NCBI RefSeq assembly: GCF_032970905.1
Contig: NZ_JAWJZA010000016.1
Direction: 5' to 3' (one strand)
DNA from: Veillonella absiana
GTDB taxonomy: Bacteria > Bacillota > Negativicutes > Veillonellales > Veillonellaceae
Length of the DNA: 55,471 nucleotides
In this document: positions 42,406 through 50,891 of the stretch, piece after piece
Position numbering within the stretch: position 1 is the stretch's first letter
Layout: each line of letters opens with the position of its first letter
The notes under the pieces: model-generated
Databases searched by the model: none
What the model was told of the DNA's origin: nothing
What the model saw: the letters and a program-made list of their open reading frames with translations, nothing else
Program-made: the position numbers and the translations under genes

Positions 42406-44202
42406 ATGTTAATCGGTATAGACGTAGGCGGTACCTTTACGGATGCGGTGGTTATTCAAGATGGCCACATCCTAGCATCTGGGAAGGAACGAACTACCAA
42501 AGAACAGTTGATGTACGGTATTCTAGCGGCCTTGGACCGTGTCATGCATGTGGTCATTCCAGACCAAGTGGAGCGCGTTACCCTATCCACGACGGTGGTA
42601 ACGAATACCATCGTGTCTCGCAAGGAGGCCCCCGTAGATTTATATGTGGTAACAGGCCCAGGCATGAATGTGGATCACAGTTTCCCGGTAGCGCCTATTT
42701 ACGTTAATGGCTATACGGATCATCGAGGAATCGTGGTGGAACCATCGGCGGTGAATTCGCTAGCGGAATTGAAACCGAAATCGGTAGGGACAAAATCCGT
42801 GCAGACGGCGAATGCTAATTCTGGACAAACAGAACATACTAACTCAGAAGAATCTCAGCCAGCTCTAGCGGCCATCTCCGCAAAATTTTCTGTTCGCAAT
42901 CCGGAACAGGAACAAAAATTGGCGGATGGCTTACGAGACCTTGGCTACGAAACGGTATCTCGTGGTGGTGCCTTGAGTGGTTCTTTAAACTTTCCACGCC
43001 GTACGATTAGCGCCTATTTCAATAGTGCTGTAACACCAGTATTTTCTAATTTTAAAAGCTCCGTAGAACAAGCCCTCGCGGCTCGTCATATTACGGCACC
43101 ATTATATATCCTCAAGGCTGATGGTGGTTCATTACCTATCGAGGTAATGGCAGACCGTCCTGTGGAAACAGTATTTACCGGTCCAGCGGCCAGTGTATTA
43201 GGTCTCTACGCCCTAGATCAGGTCAAGGCCCATCATACGGTGGCTCTAGATATTGGTGGTACTACCACAGATATTTCCCTATGGAAGGAGGGCAAGCCGT
43301 TGATGACCAAGGGTGGTGTCATGATTCGAGAATACCCTAGTGCCGTGCGTTCCTTTGCGGTGCAATCCGTTGGTATTGGTGGCGAGTCGGTGGTAACAGT
43401 AGACGAAGCTGGTCTACATGTGGGGCCTGAACGTCGAGGACCATCCGTGGCCCTCGGTGGCAGTGAGCCAACATTGGGTGATGCACTTATCACAAAGGGC
43501 TACGCCTACTATGGGGATGAAGTACTAGCACGCGAGGCGATGATAGCAGTGGGGAAACTGTTGGCGGCTCAAACAAGTGAATCGGCATCATCTGACCAAT
43601 TAAATGAATCGGGATTACCGGTTCAAATTAATGGTGCATTGCTTTCCGCGGACGAAGTGAGTGACCTTATCATTCAAAACGCCGTATCTCAGGTGCAACA
43701 AGCCATCCAAGAGGTGGTAACGCTCGAAAATAAACGACCTATCTATGTGGTAGAGGATATTGTAAATCCTGACGAATTCAAACCACAAGCTCTCGTTGTG
43801 GTGGGCGGCACGGCACAATCCCTAGGCCCTATTATCGGGAAAACGATGGACCTTGCTGTAGAAATACCCGAATCGGCAGCCGTGGCGAATGCTATTGGTG
43901 CCGCTGTGGCACTAAATACCATAGAAATCACATTGCATGTAGATACGAAACGTCGACTCCTGGTCATACCAGAATTGGGCATAAACGAGAAAAATGCTAC
44001 CATTCATCATGGGCAAGAGACGGTCGATTTGGCGTTCCAATATGTAAAACGCGAGGCTCAGCGACTAGGCCTTAGCGATGTACAAGAACCAGAACTCATC
44101 AGCGTAGAGGATTTTCCGGTGGTCGAGGGCTGGCATTCCATGGAACGATTAATTACTGTGAAAGTCCAATTGAAAGCAGGGGTGAGCACGTATGTATCAT
44201 AA
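42406..44202 (+). CDS. Hydantoinase/oxoprolinase family protein
   Basis: ASKHA-fold ATP-dependent ring-opening enzyme of the HyuA/N-methylhydantoinase A family. It opens MLIGIDVGGTFTDAVVIQDG and has STTVVTNTIVSRKEAP near 62, then ADGGSLPIEVMADRPVETVFTGPAASVLG and LDIGGTTTDISLWKEGKP, all family signatures. Residues about 118-165 are a low-complexity Ser/Thr/Asn/Gln insert. At 598 residues it is the A-type chain alone, without a HyuB-like partner. Its last bases overlap the start of the deacetylase-fold gene by 11 bp, so the two are coupled. The substrate (hydantoin, oxoproline or other lactam) is unknown. Confidence 0.9.
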   Translation: MLIGIDVGGTFTDAVVIQDGHILASGKERTTKEQLMYGILAALDRVMHVVIPDQVERVTLSTTVVTNTIVSRKEAPVDLYVVTGPGMNVDHSFPVAPIYVNGYTDHRGIVVEPSAVNSLAELKPKSVGTKSVQTANANSGQTEHTNSEESQPALAAISAKFSVRNPEQEQKLADGLRDLGYETVSRGGALSGSLNFPRRTISAYFNSAVTPVFSNFKSSVEQALAARHITAPLYILKADGGSLPIEVMADRPVETVFTGPAASVLGLYALDQVKAHHTVALDIGGTTTDISLWKEGKPLMTKGGVMIREYPSAVRSFAVQSVGIGGESVVTVDEAGLHVGPERRGPSVALGGSEPTLGDALITKGYAYYGDEVLAREAMIAVGKLLAAQTSESASSDQLNESGLPVQINGALLSADEVSDLIIQNAVSQVQQAIQEVVTLENKRPIYVVEDIVNPDEFKPQALVVVGGTAQSLGPIIGKTMDLAVEIPESAAVANAIGAAVALNTIEITLHVDTKRRLLVIPELGINEKNATIHHGQETVDLAFQYVKREAQRLGLSDVQEPELISVEDFPVVEGWHSMERLITVKVQLKAGVSTYVS

Positions 44203-45640
44203 TCCAAATATAATCAAACGGAAGGGGCACTTTCACGATAAAGGCGGAGAGAAAACAACGAATCGCCCTAATTTAGGACTCGTATTTTTCCCGGCCTTCG
44301 ATTGGAAGATTTCTGAAACCCATCCGGAACGGCAGGAACGTTTGCTCTATACGCGCGATCAAATCGTGGAGGAGGGATTGTTAGATAGTCCACTCATTCG
44401 CGAATATAATCCGCAAGTGGCGAGCTGGGATATTATCAAACGCGTCCATGTGGGCACACCAGATTTAGAATCTTGGGTGACCGATGCCCATCGCGTATCC
44501 GCTGGCGGTGCTATTGCGGCTGCTGATGAGGTATTGAAAGGCGAAGTAGACAGGGCCTTTGCCCTCGTGCGCCCACCAGGGCATCACGCCATGCAAATGG
44601 TACACGGCATTCGCGGGTTCTGTACCATCAACATTGAGGCCGTCATGATTGCTCATATTCGTCGCACCTATGGCATCAAGAAAATAGCCGTTGTCGACAC
44701 GGACGTGCATCATGGCGATGGTTCCCAAGAGGTGTTCTATAACGATCCAGATACCTTGTATATTTCGTTCCACCAAGATGGGCGGACACTCTATCCAGGG
44801 ACGGGCTTTATGGACGAGTTTGGCGGACCCCAAGCCATTGGGGCGAATGTAAATATTCCTTTGCCGCCAGGAACGGGTGACGAAGGTTTGAAAAAGGTGA
44901 TGAAAGAGCTAGTGTTGCCTATGCTTGAGGACTTTGGTCCAGAGCTCGTCATTAACTCTGCCGGCCAAGATAATCACTTTAGCGATCCATTGGCGAATAT
45001 GCAGGTCACTGCTAAGGGCTATGCAGAATTGGTAGATATGCTTCAAGCGGACATAGCGGTTCTTGAGGGGGGCTATTCCGTGCAAGAGGCTTTGCCATAT
45101 GTAAACACTGGCATTATCCTTTCCATGGCGGGACTCGATTACAGTCATGTAGTGGAACCGGCCTTTGATGCTAAACGGTATGCACAGAAACCTGATGTGA
45201 CACGATACATTGATGACCTTATCGCGAAATGGAAAATCCAGTGGCCTCAACGTCATCAAATGCAGTCCGACGAATATGAAAGTGCTGGCGAACTGCATCG
45301 CGAACAACGGAGCATTTACTATGATGAATCGGGCATCGCTGAGGAACGGTTGGAAACTATTCGTATGTATAAGGAACCGTTTGGTGGAAATACAGAGGTT
45401 GACAATGTCTCGTTTCCTAATGATGCAGTACGCCCGCGCCTTGGCTGGCACAGTATTCTCTCAAAAGGTCGCGGGGGCCCATACGGCCGTCAAAGCATTT
45501 ACGCCATGTTTATCCCGTGGCAGGCGGACGAACAATGTAGGGCCGATGCCTATGCAGAGGCAGAACGCGTTAAGGCTGAGGGCGAAGTGAGCCAATACGT
45601 CGTAGTGGATCCGTTCGGCAAAGGGCAGACCGTGTTATAG
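44192..45640 (+). CDS. Histone-deacetylase-fold amidohydrolase (AcuC/acetylpolyamine amidohydrolase type)
   Basis: Zinc-dependent deacetylase of the arginase/HDAC superfamily. RPPGHHA near residue 127 holds the catalytic histidines, DTDVHHGDGSQE near 168 gives the first metal Asp and His, and GQDNHFSDPL near 257 the second Asp. The HDAC domain covers about 30-330; the remaining 150 residues are an extra C-terminal region ending in VVDPFGKGQTVL, longer than the AcuC norm. GGGGTGAG precedes the ATG inside the hydantoinase gene. A spermidine-synthesis gene (speD) lies 2.3 kb downstream, so an acetylpolyamine substrate is possible but unproven. Confidence 0.9.
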   Translation: MYHNPNIIKRKGHFHDKGGEKTTNRPNLGLVFFPAFDWKISETHPERQERLLYTRDQIVEEGLLDSPLIREYNPQVASWDIIKRVHVGTPDLESWVTDAHRVSAGGAIAAADEVLKGEVDRAFALVRPPGHHAMQMVHGIRGFCTINIEAVMIAHIRRTYGIKKIAVVDTDVHHGDGSQEVFYNDPDTLYISFHQDGRTLYPGTGFMDEFGGPQAIGANVNIPLPPGTGDEGLKKVMKELVLPMLEDFGPELVINSAGQDNHFSDPLANMQVTAKGYAELVDMLQADIAVLEGGYSVQEALPYVNTGIILSMAGLDYSHVVEPAFDAKRYAQKPDVTRYIDDLIAKWKIQWPQRHQMQSDEYESAGELHREQRSIYYDESGIAEERLETIRMYKEPFGGNTEVDNVSFPNDAVRPRLGWHSILSKGRGGPYGRQSIYAMFIPWQADEQCRADAYAEAERVKAEGEVSQYVVVDPFGKGQTVL

Positions 45641-45776
45641 TGTTAGCGGTTATGGCTCTTGTAAGTCGCTTTCATTAATGCGAGAATCAGAGCTTTCACT
45701 AGTACAATAATCCGCTCAGTTAGTGATAAAAATAATATACTATTGGTTCTAGAATATGATAAAATTATAAGTATAA

Positions 45777-45802
45777 AAGGCCCCTTTTATAAAAGGGGCC
45801 TT
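45777..45802. terminator. Perfect 26-bp palindrome, probable terminator or attenuator
   Basis: AAGGCCCCTTTTATAAAAGGGGCCTT is its own complement: a GC-rich foot with an AT-rich top. There is no T-tract after it, and it lies 46 bp before rph. Confidence 0.7.
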
Positions 45803-45847
45803 GCTATGTGAAAAAGACCAAAGAGTGTGTTGGTTTAAGGAGAAATT

Positions 45848-46609
45848 ATGCGTGTAGATAATAGAGCAGCAGGTCAATTGAGACCTGTGAAAATTACAAG
45901 AAACTTTACCAGTTATGCGGAAGGTTCTGTATTGATTGAATGTGGCAATACAAAGGTGATTTGTACGGCCAGCGTTGACGATAAGGTGCCTCGTTTCCTA
46001 AAGGGCACACGTCAAGGCTGGGTGACGGCGGAATATTCCTTGTTGCCACGTTCCACGCAAACTCGTGTGAGCCGTGAGGCGGCGAAGGGGAAGCAAACAG
46101 GTCGTACTGTTGAAATCCAACGTTTGATTGGGCGCGCTTTGCGTGCCGTTGTGGATATGGAGGCCCTTGGTGAACGAGTTATCACACTAGATTGTGACGT
46201 AATTCAAGCAGATGGTGGTACGCGTACTGCCTCTATCACAGGTGCCTATGTGGCGATGGTGGACGCTGTAGATAAAATCTTCGGCGGTTACGGCAAATTT
46301 CCTGTAACGGATTTCCTAGCGGCCATTTCCGTTGGCATTGGCGAGGAAGGCCCGATTACGGATCTTTGCTATGTTGAGGATAGTGCAGCCGTTGTGGATA
46401 TGAATGTTATTCGTACAGGTGCGGGCAATCTCGTTGAGGTGCAAGGTACTGGTGAACACGGTACGTTCACACGGAAGGAATTGAATGAATTATTAGATTT
46501 AGCTGAGGCAGCGACAGATGAATTGATGGCGATTCAACGTGAGACACTTGGCGATTTAGCAAATAAGGTAGGCAAGGTCTATGAAACTAGTACTGGCGAC
46601 GGGGAATAA
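45848..46609 (+). CDS. rph: Ribonuclease PH
   Basis: Phosphorolytic 3' exoribonuclease that trims tRNA ends. The N-terminus MRVDNRAAGQLRPVKITRNF and the GRTVEIQRLIGRALRAVVD region are family standard, with the phosphate-binding TRTGAG-like region and RTASITGAYVAM. It has 253 residues. rdgB starts 29 bp before its stop, in the classic rph-rdgB order. Confidence 0.97.
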   Translation: MRVDNRAAGQLRPVKITRNFTSYAEGSVLIECGNTKVICTASVDDKVPRFLKGTRQGWVTAEYSLLPRSTQTRVSREAAKGKQTGRTVEIQRLIGRALRAVVDMEALGERVITLDCDVIQADGGTRTASITGAYVAMVDAVDKIFGGYGKFPVTDFLAAISVGIGEEGPITDLCYVEDSAAVVDMNVIRTGAGNLVEVQGTGEHGTFTRKELNELLDLAEAATDELMAIQRETLGDLANKVGKVYETSTGDGE

Positions 46610-47315
46610 GGGCAAGATTCGTGAATTCCAAGTGGCCTTCGGTCATCGCGGCATCGAGTGCATTGGCATTAAGGACGTGTGCGACGTGCCGGAACCTGAG
46701 GAAACTGGCACATCCTTTATGGAAAATGCCATTTTGAAAGCCACCTATTACATGCAGGCCTGTGGATTGCCTTGCATAGCTGACGATTCAGGACTTGCCG
46801 TGGATGCGCTGAATGGTGAGCCCGGTATTTACTCGGCACGTTATGCGGGCCACGATGGCGAACATGGCGATGACGATGCGAACAATAAAAAACTAGTGGC
46901 GAATTTGCAAGGTATCCCTTTTGAAAGTAGAACGGCCCACTATGTGGCGGCATTGGCATTGGCGGTGCCTAATCAATATGTATCAGAGTTTACTACAAAT
47001 ACATTAGAAGAGTCTAAAAACGCAACAGCAGGGGTTGAGCAGGCATCAGTCGATGCTGAAAATATAGTAAGAGGCGTTAAACATGCCGATAGAATCATTG
47101 TAGATAAAAAACTAGATGCGGTCATTTTCACATCCCAAGGCACTTGTGATGGTCTCATTCAAGACGAACCTGTAGGCGACGGTGGATTCGGCTATGACCC
47201 GTATTTCTATGTACCGGACTTTCAAAAAACGATGGCCCAACTCGATATCGACACGAAGGAGAGTATTAGCCATCGAGGACGTGCCATTACATTGTTGTTA
47301 GATACGTTATCCTAG
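46581..47315 (+). CDS. rdgB: XTP/dITP diphosphatase with an internal insert
   Basis: Removes non-canonical purine triphosphates (dITP, XTP). It has the N-terminal TGNKGKIREF, the GTSFMENAILKA and ADDSGLAVDALNG motifs, and the late GDGGFGYDPYF and ISHRGRA. The chain is 244 residues against about 200 for the family; the excess is an insert at about residues 132-178 between two core strands, polar and AT-richer than its surroundings. The catalytic parts are intact. It overlaps rph by 29 bp. Confidence 0.94.
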   Translation: MKLVLATGNKGKIREFQVAFGHRGIECIGIKDVCDVPEPEETGTSFMENAILKATYYMQACGLPCIADDSGLAVDALNGEPGIYSARYAGHDGEHGDDDANNKKLVANLQGIPFESRTAHYVAALALAVPNQYVSEFTTNTLEESKNATAGVEQASVDAENIVRGVKHADRIIVDKKLDAVIFTSQGTCDGLIQDEPVGDGGFGYDPYFYVPDFQKTMAQLDIDTKESISHRGRAITLLLDTLS

Positions 47316-47401
47316 AGGGTTAAATCTTGAGTTAGGGCACATAGGTATACACTATACGTATACGTATGTATTGCAAGCATATAGAGATAGGAGCGTAGAA
47401 C

Positions 47402-47902
47402 ATGAAGCGAATTGGTATCATGAGTGATACCCATGGGTATCGAGAGCTCATTGATGCAGTAGTGGAGATTACAGCCGATGAAGAATTAGATATGTGGCTG
47501 CATGCTGGGGATTTCGGTGATGATGCGCGGTATTTACAAACGCTCATAGATATACCCGTATATGCGGTGCGTGGTAATACGGATTGTGAACAACCGTTGG
47601 AACCACGGGAACAATTAATCCCTTTAGAGGATACGTATATTTACATGACCCATGGTCATGAGGTATCATATTATAATCGAGTACAAGAATTGCTCTATTT
47701 GGGGCGAGCTATGGGGGCTAGGCTCGTCGTGGCCGGACATACACATCATCATGGTCAAGTAGAACAGGATGGTTGTACCTTTGTGAACCCCGGCAGTTTA
47801 GCATTGCCGAGGGATTTGTCGGGCGGTACTTTCAGTATTGTAACCTATGATAATGGCCATTTTTCTGTTGAGTTCTGTTATATACAAGAGCTGATGAAGT
47901 AA
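47402..47902 (+). CDS. YfcE/MJ0936-family metallophosphoesterase
   Basis: Calcineurin-like phosphodiesterase of 166 residues. The metal ligands are in MSDTHGY (Asp and His), HAGDFGDD, VRGNTDC, and TMGHEV/AGHTHHHG (His ligands), all present. It follows rph-rdgB, an arrangement common in Firmicutes. The natural substrate of the family is unclear. Confidence 0.93.
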   Translation: MKRIGIMSDTHGYRELIDAVVEITADEELDMWLHAGDFGDDARYLQTLIDIPVYAVRGNTDCEQPLEPREQLIPLEDTYIYMTHGHEVSYYNRVQELLYLGRAMGARLVVAGHTHHHGQVEQDGCTFVNPGSLALPRDLSGGTFSIVTYDNGHFSVEFCYIQELMK

Positions 47903-47935
47903 AATAAGTATTTTGAGGAAGGTAAATTACATATA

Positions 47936-48718
47936 ATGGATACACCTGTAAAATCAAAACCTAAAATGAAATTATATGGATTCAATAATTTGACAAAAAC
48001 GTTGAGTTTTAATATTTACGATATTTGTTACACTCGTACAGAGGAAGAAAAACGTCAATACATTCAATATATTGATGAGGTGTACAATGCAGATCGTTTG
48101 ACCTCTATTTTAACAGAGGTGTCTAAAATCATCGGTGCTAATATTCTGAACGTGGCATCCCAAGATTATGACCCACAAGGTGCATCCGTAACGATTTTGA
48201 TTTCTGAGGAGGAAATTGAAAAAGAGGACGTGGTTATGCATCTCGACAAGAGCCATTTGACAGTTCATACCTATCCTGAAAGCCACCCACACAAGGGAGT
48301 TAGCACATTCCGTGCGGATATCGAAGTGTCCACTTGTGGCCATATTTCCCCATTGAATGCGCTCAATTATTTGATCAATAATTTTGATTCCGATATTTTG
48401 ACATTAGATTACCATGTGCGCGGATTTACACGTGACGTATCGGGGAAAAAAATCTACATCGATCATCGCATCAATTCCATTCAAAATTACATCAATTCAA
48501 AAACACGCAACTTGTACAACATGATTGATGTGAATGTGTATCAAGAAAATATCTTCCATACAAAAATGATGCTCAAAGAATTTGACCTTGATAATTACTT
48601 GTTTGGTATTACTGAGGATGAGTTAGGGCAAAAGGAAATCAAAGAAATTAAACATCAATTGAAACAAGAGATGATGGAAATTTTCTATGGTCGTAACCTA
48701 CCATCTGTGAAAGCCTAG
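47936..48718 (+). CDS. speD: S-adenosylmethionine decarboxylase proenzyme (class 1, E. coli type)
   Basis: Supplies decarboxylated AdoMet for spermidine synthesis. The self-cleavage site is HLDKSHLTVHTYPE, where Ser106 becomes the pyruvoyl group; Cys134 in STCGHISPL is the catalytic thiol. The 260-residue length matches the E. coli type rather than the short Gram-positive type. GAGGAAGG lies about 13 bases before the ATG. No spermidine synthase is in view. Confidence 0.96.
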   Translation: MDTPVKSKPKMKLYGFNNLTKTLSFNIYDICYTRTEEEKRQYIQYIDEVYNADRLTSILTEVSKIIGANILNVASQDYDPQGASVTILISEEEIEKEDVVMHLDKSHLTVHTYPESHPHKGVSTFRADIEVSTCGHISPLNALNYLINNFDSDILTLDYHVRGFTRDVSGKKIYIDHRINSIQNYINSKTRNLYNMIDVNVYQENIFHTKMMLKEFDLDNYLFGITEDELGQKEIKEIKHQLKQEMMEIFYGRNLPSVKA

Positions 48719-48799
48719 TTTGCCCTAATTGAGGTTTGGATAAGCTGTGGCTTTAATGAGCTTTTTGAAAAGTATTCTAAAATACTATATCGAAAAGTG

Positions 48800-48828
48800 T
48801 TGAACCAGTTTTCTTGATAGAGTATAAT
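48800..48828 (+). promoter_or_regulatory. Promoter for the malic enzyme gene
   Basis: TTGAAC (48800-48805), 17-bp spacer, TATAAT (48823-48828). Confidence 0.75.
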
Positions 48829-48935
48829 TAATCTATCAGTTATATTGACTCCGATTATGGAATTTTTCATTAGCTGTCTATTGAATTAGTCTCATAATGC
48901 AGGGAGTCCGAATTACATTCGTAAAGGAGATTTCC

Positions 48936-50114
48936 ATGGATATTCGTGAAGAAGCAGTACAAAAAAAACGTGAACTACAAGGTTTCTTAACTGTAGCGAG
49001 CAAATATGAGTTGAAAGATGCTCATGACTTGTCCGTTGCATACACACCAGGTGTAGCAGAACCTTGCCTTCGTATTAAAGATAATGAAGCAGAATCCTTT
49101 GAATTAACTTGCCGTGGTAACATGGTAGCCGTTGTTTCCGACGGTACTCGTGTATTAGGTCTTGGTGATATCGGTGCTGCAGCAGCTATGCCAGTTATGG
49201 AAGGTAAATCCTTACTTTTCAAACGTTTTGGTAATGTTGATTGTGTACCTTTGGTTATCGATACAAAAGATCCAGAAGTATTGATTAACACTGTAAAATT
49301 GTTACAAAAAAACTATGCCGGCATTAACCTTGAGGATATTTCCTCCCCTAAATGCTATGAAATTGAAAACCGTTTGAAAGCAGAATTGGAAATCCCTGTA
49401 TTCCATGATGACCAACACGGCACAGCTATCGCTTGTTTAGCTGGTGTGAAAGCGGCGCTTCGTCTTGTTAAAAAAGATTTGGAAACAGCTAAAATAGTAG
49501 TTAATGGTGCTGGTGCAGCTGGTGCTAACATTGCTCGCTTGTTATACCTTGCTGGCGCTCGCAACATCACTGTATTGGTTTCCTCTGGCGTATTGCACAA
49601 AGATTACAAACGTCTTGATTCCCTTCAAGCTGAATTGATCGAAATGCTTGATCTTGAAAGCAAATCTGGCGATTTGGCTGAAAATGCTAAAGGCGCAGAT
49701 ATCTTGTTGGGCGTTTCAGCTCCTGGCGTATTCACTAAAGAAATCATGGAAAGCATGAACAAAGATGCTATCGTATTTGCTATGTGTAACCCAACTCCAG
49801 AAGCTACTTATGACGAAATGAAAGCTGCTGGCGTACGTGTTGCTGGTACTGGTCGTTCCGACGCTCCTAACCAAATCAACAACGTAGCAGTATTCCCTGG
49901 CGTATTCCGTGGTGCTTTCGATGTTCGCGCATCCCAAATCACTGACGAAATGAAATTGGCTTCTGCTGATGCTATTGCAGCATTGATTTCTGACGAAGAA
50001 TTGGCAGAAGACAATGTAATGCCATCCGTATTCGACGAACGCGTTGCTCCTGCAGTAGCAAAAGCTGTTGCTGACGAAGCAGTTCGTGCAGGCATTGCTC
50101 AAAAAGTAAAATAA
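48936..50114 (+). CDS. NAD(P)-dependent malic enzyme
   Basis: Oxidative decarboxylation of malate to pyruvate. SVAYTPGVAEPC near residue 33, GDGTRVLGLGDIG-like SDGTRVLGLGDIGAAA near 72, the metal-binding FHDDQHGTA near 156 and the nucleotide-binding VNGAGAAGANIARLL near 189 are all present. The 392 residues fit the short bacterial form. The start at 48936 follows AAGGAG; an upstream ATG at 48897 has none. Codon use suggests high expression. With the carboxyltransferase at 8412 it places malate, oxaloacetate and pyruvate at the centre of metabolism here. Confidence 0.95.
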   Translation: MDIREEAVQKKRELQGFLTVASKYELKDAHDLSVAYTPGVAEPCLRIKDNEAESFELTCRGNMVAVVSDGTRVLGLGDIGAAAAMPVMEGKSLLFKRFGNVDCVPLVIDTKDPEVLINTVKLLQKNYAGINLEDISSPKCYEIENRLKAELEIPVFHDDQHGTAIACLAGVKAALRLVKKDLETAKIVVNGAGAAGANIARLLYLAGARNITVLVSSGVLHKDYKRLDSLQAELIEMLDLESKSGDLAENAKGADILLGVSAPGVFTKEIMESMNKDAIVFAMCNPTPEATYDEMKAAGVRVAGTGRSDAPNQINNVAVFPGVFRGAFDVRASQITDEMKLASADAIAALISDEELAEDNVMPSVFDERVAPAVAKAVADEAVRAGIAQKVK

Positions 50115-50158
50115 TAAGCACAACGAGGGCCTTTGGGCCGGTTGAGATAGGGTGAGGG

Positions 50159-50184
50159 GCCCGCGACTTGGTCGCGGGCTCTTT
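50159..50184 (+). terminator. Terminator after malic enzyme
   Basis: GCCCGCGAC (50159-50167) with GTCGCGGGC (50171-50179), loop TTG, then TCTTT. Confidence 0.9.
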
Positions 50185-50367
50185 GGCGTATATAGATGAT
50201 TTTTTTTTCTGCATAAATTCCCGTGTAAAAAAATCTTTTTGGAAAAATTGTAAAAAAATATTGCCAGATATATTAGGCTTATGCTATAATATGTTTTGTT
50301 ATGAGGCACTACAGTTTAATTCAGTTTAATTCTAAGAATTAAGTTGTATAAATCGTAAAAGAAGTGG

Positions 50368-50396
50368 TTGACGTAGGTCTACCGATTTGCTATAAT
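50368..50396 (+). promoter_or_regulatory. tRNA-Pro/Gly promoter
   Basis: TTGACG (50368-50373), 17-bp spacer, TATAAT (50391-50396), 17 bp before tRNA-Pro. Confidence 0.88.
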
Positions 50397-50412
50397 AGCA
50401 ATGTTGACAGAA

Positions 50413-50489
50413 CGGGGCATAGCGCAGTTTGGTAGCGCACCTGGCTTGGGACCAGGGGGTCGCAGGTTCGAATCCTGCTGCTCCGACCA
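50413..50489 (+). tRNA. tRNA-Pro (anticodon TGG)
   Basis: 77 nt with encoded CCA. Acceptor CGGGGCA / TGCTCCG with one G-T, anticodon loop CTTGGGA, TTCGAAT T-loop. Confidence 0.97.
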
Positions 50490-50493
50490 TGTT

Positions 50494-50567
50494 GCGGGTG
50501 TAGCTCAATGGTAGAGCCCCAGCCTTCCAAGCTGGTCACGAGGGTTCGATTCCCTTCACCCGCTCCA
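50494..50567 (+). tRNA. tRNA-Gly (anticodon TCC)
   Basis: 74 nt with encoded CCA, four bases after tRNA-Pro and so on the same transcript. Acceptor GCGGGTG / CACCCGC, anticodon loop CTTCCAA, TTCGATT T-loop. Confidence 0.97.
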
Positions 50568-50614
50568 TTTTTTTTTGCCTTTTTTAGGGTAACTAATAAA
50601 AATGGGCGATAAAA

Positions 50615-50643
50615 TTGACGATATTAACAACATACCATATACT
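50615..50643 (+). promoter_or_regulatory. tRNA-Arg promoter
   Basis: TTGACG (50615-50620), 17-bp spacer, TATACT (50638-50643), 27 bp before tRNA-Arg. Confidence 0.85.
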
Positions 50644-50670
50644 AAGACTATAAAATGATTCAGTCCACAT

Positions 50671-50747
<77 letters not shown>

Positions 50748-50756
50748 TAATAAATT

Positions 50757-50790
50757 AAGTGCTTTGCTTCGGCAAGGCACTTTTTGTTTT
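50757..50790 (+). terminator. Terminator after tRNA-Arg
   Basis: AAGTGCTTTGC (50757-50767) with GCAAGGCACTT (50772-50782), TTCG loop, then TTTTTG and more Ts. Confidence 0.92.
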
Positions 50791-50825
50791 TTATCGAGAA
50801 TAGCAAGATCTTACTTGGACCAGTT

Positions 50826-50861
50826 TTTATACTACAATTTATACTACAATTTATACTACAA
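50826..50861. repeat. Three exact tandem copies of the 12-mer TTTATACTACAA
   Basis: Copies at 50826, 50838 and 50850, 31 bp before the start of the AlbA_2 gene. The reverse complement recurs at 55309-55343 (one exact, two near copies). Confidence 0.9.
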
Positions 50862-50891
50862 TAAATATATAGTAAAAGTGAGGTGAACATA

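Noticed and set aside
44465..45590. Long antisense and alternative frames inside the deacetylase-fold gene
   Set aside because: No ribosome sites or recognisable motifs; the plus-strand gene has full family signatures.
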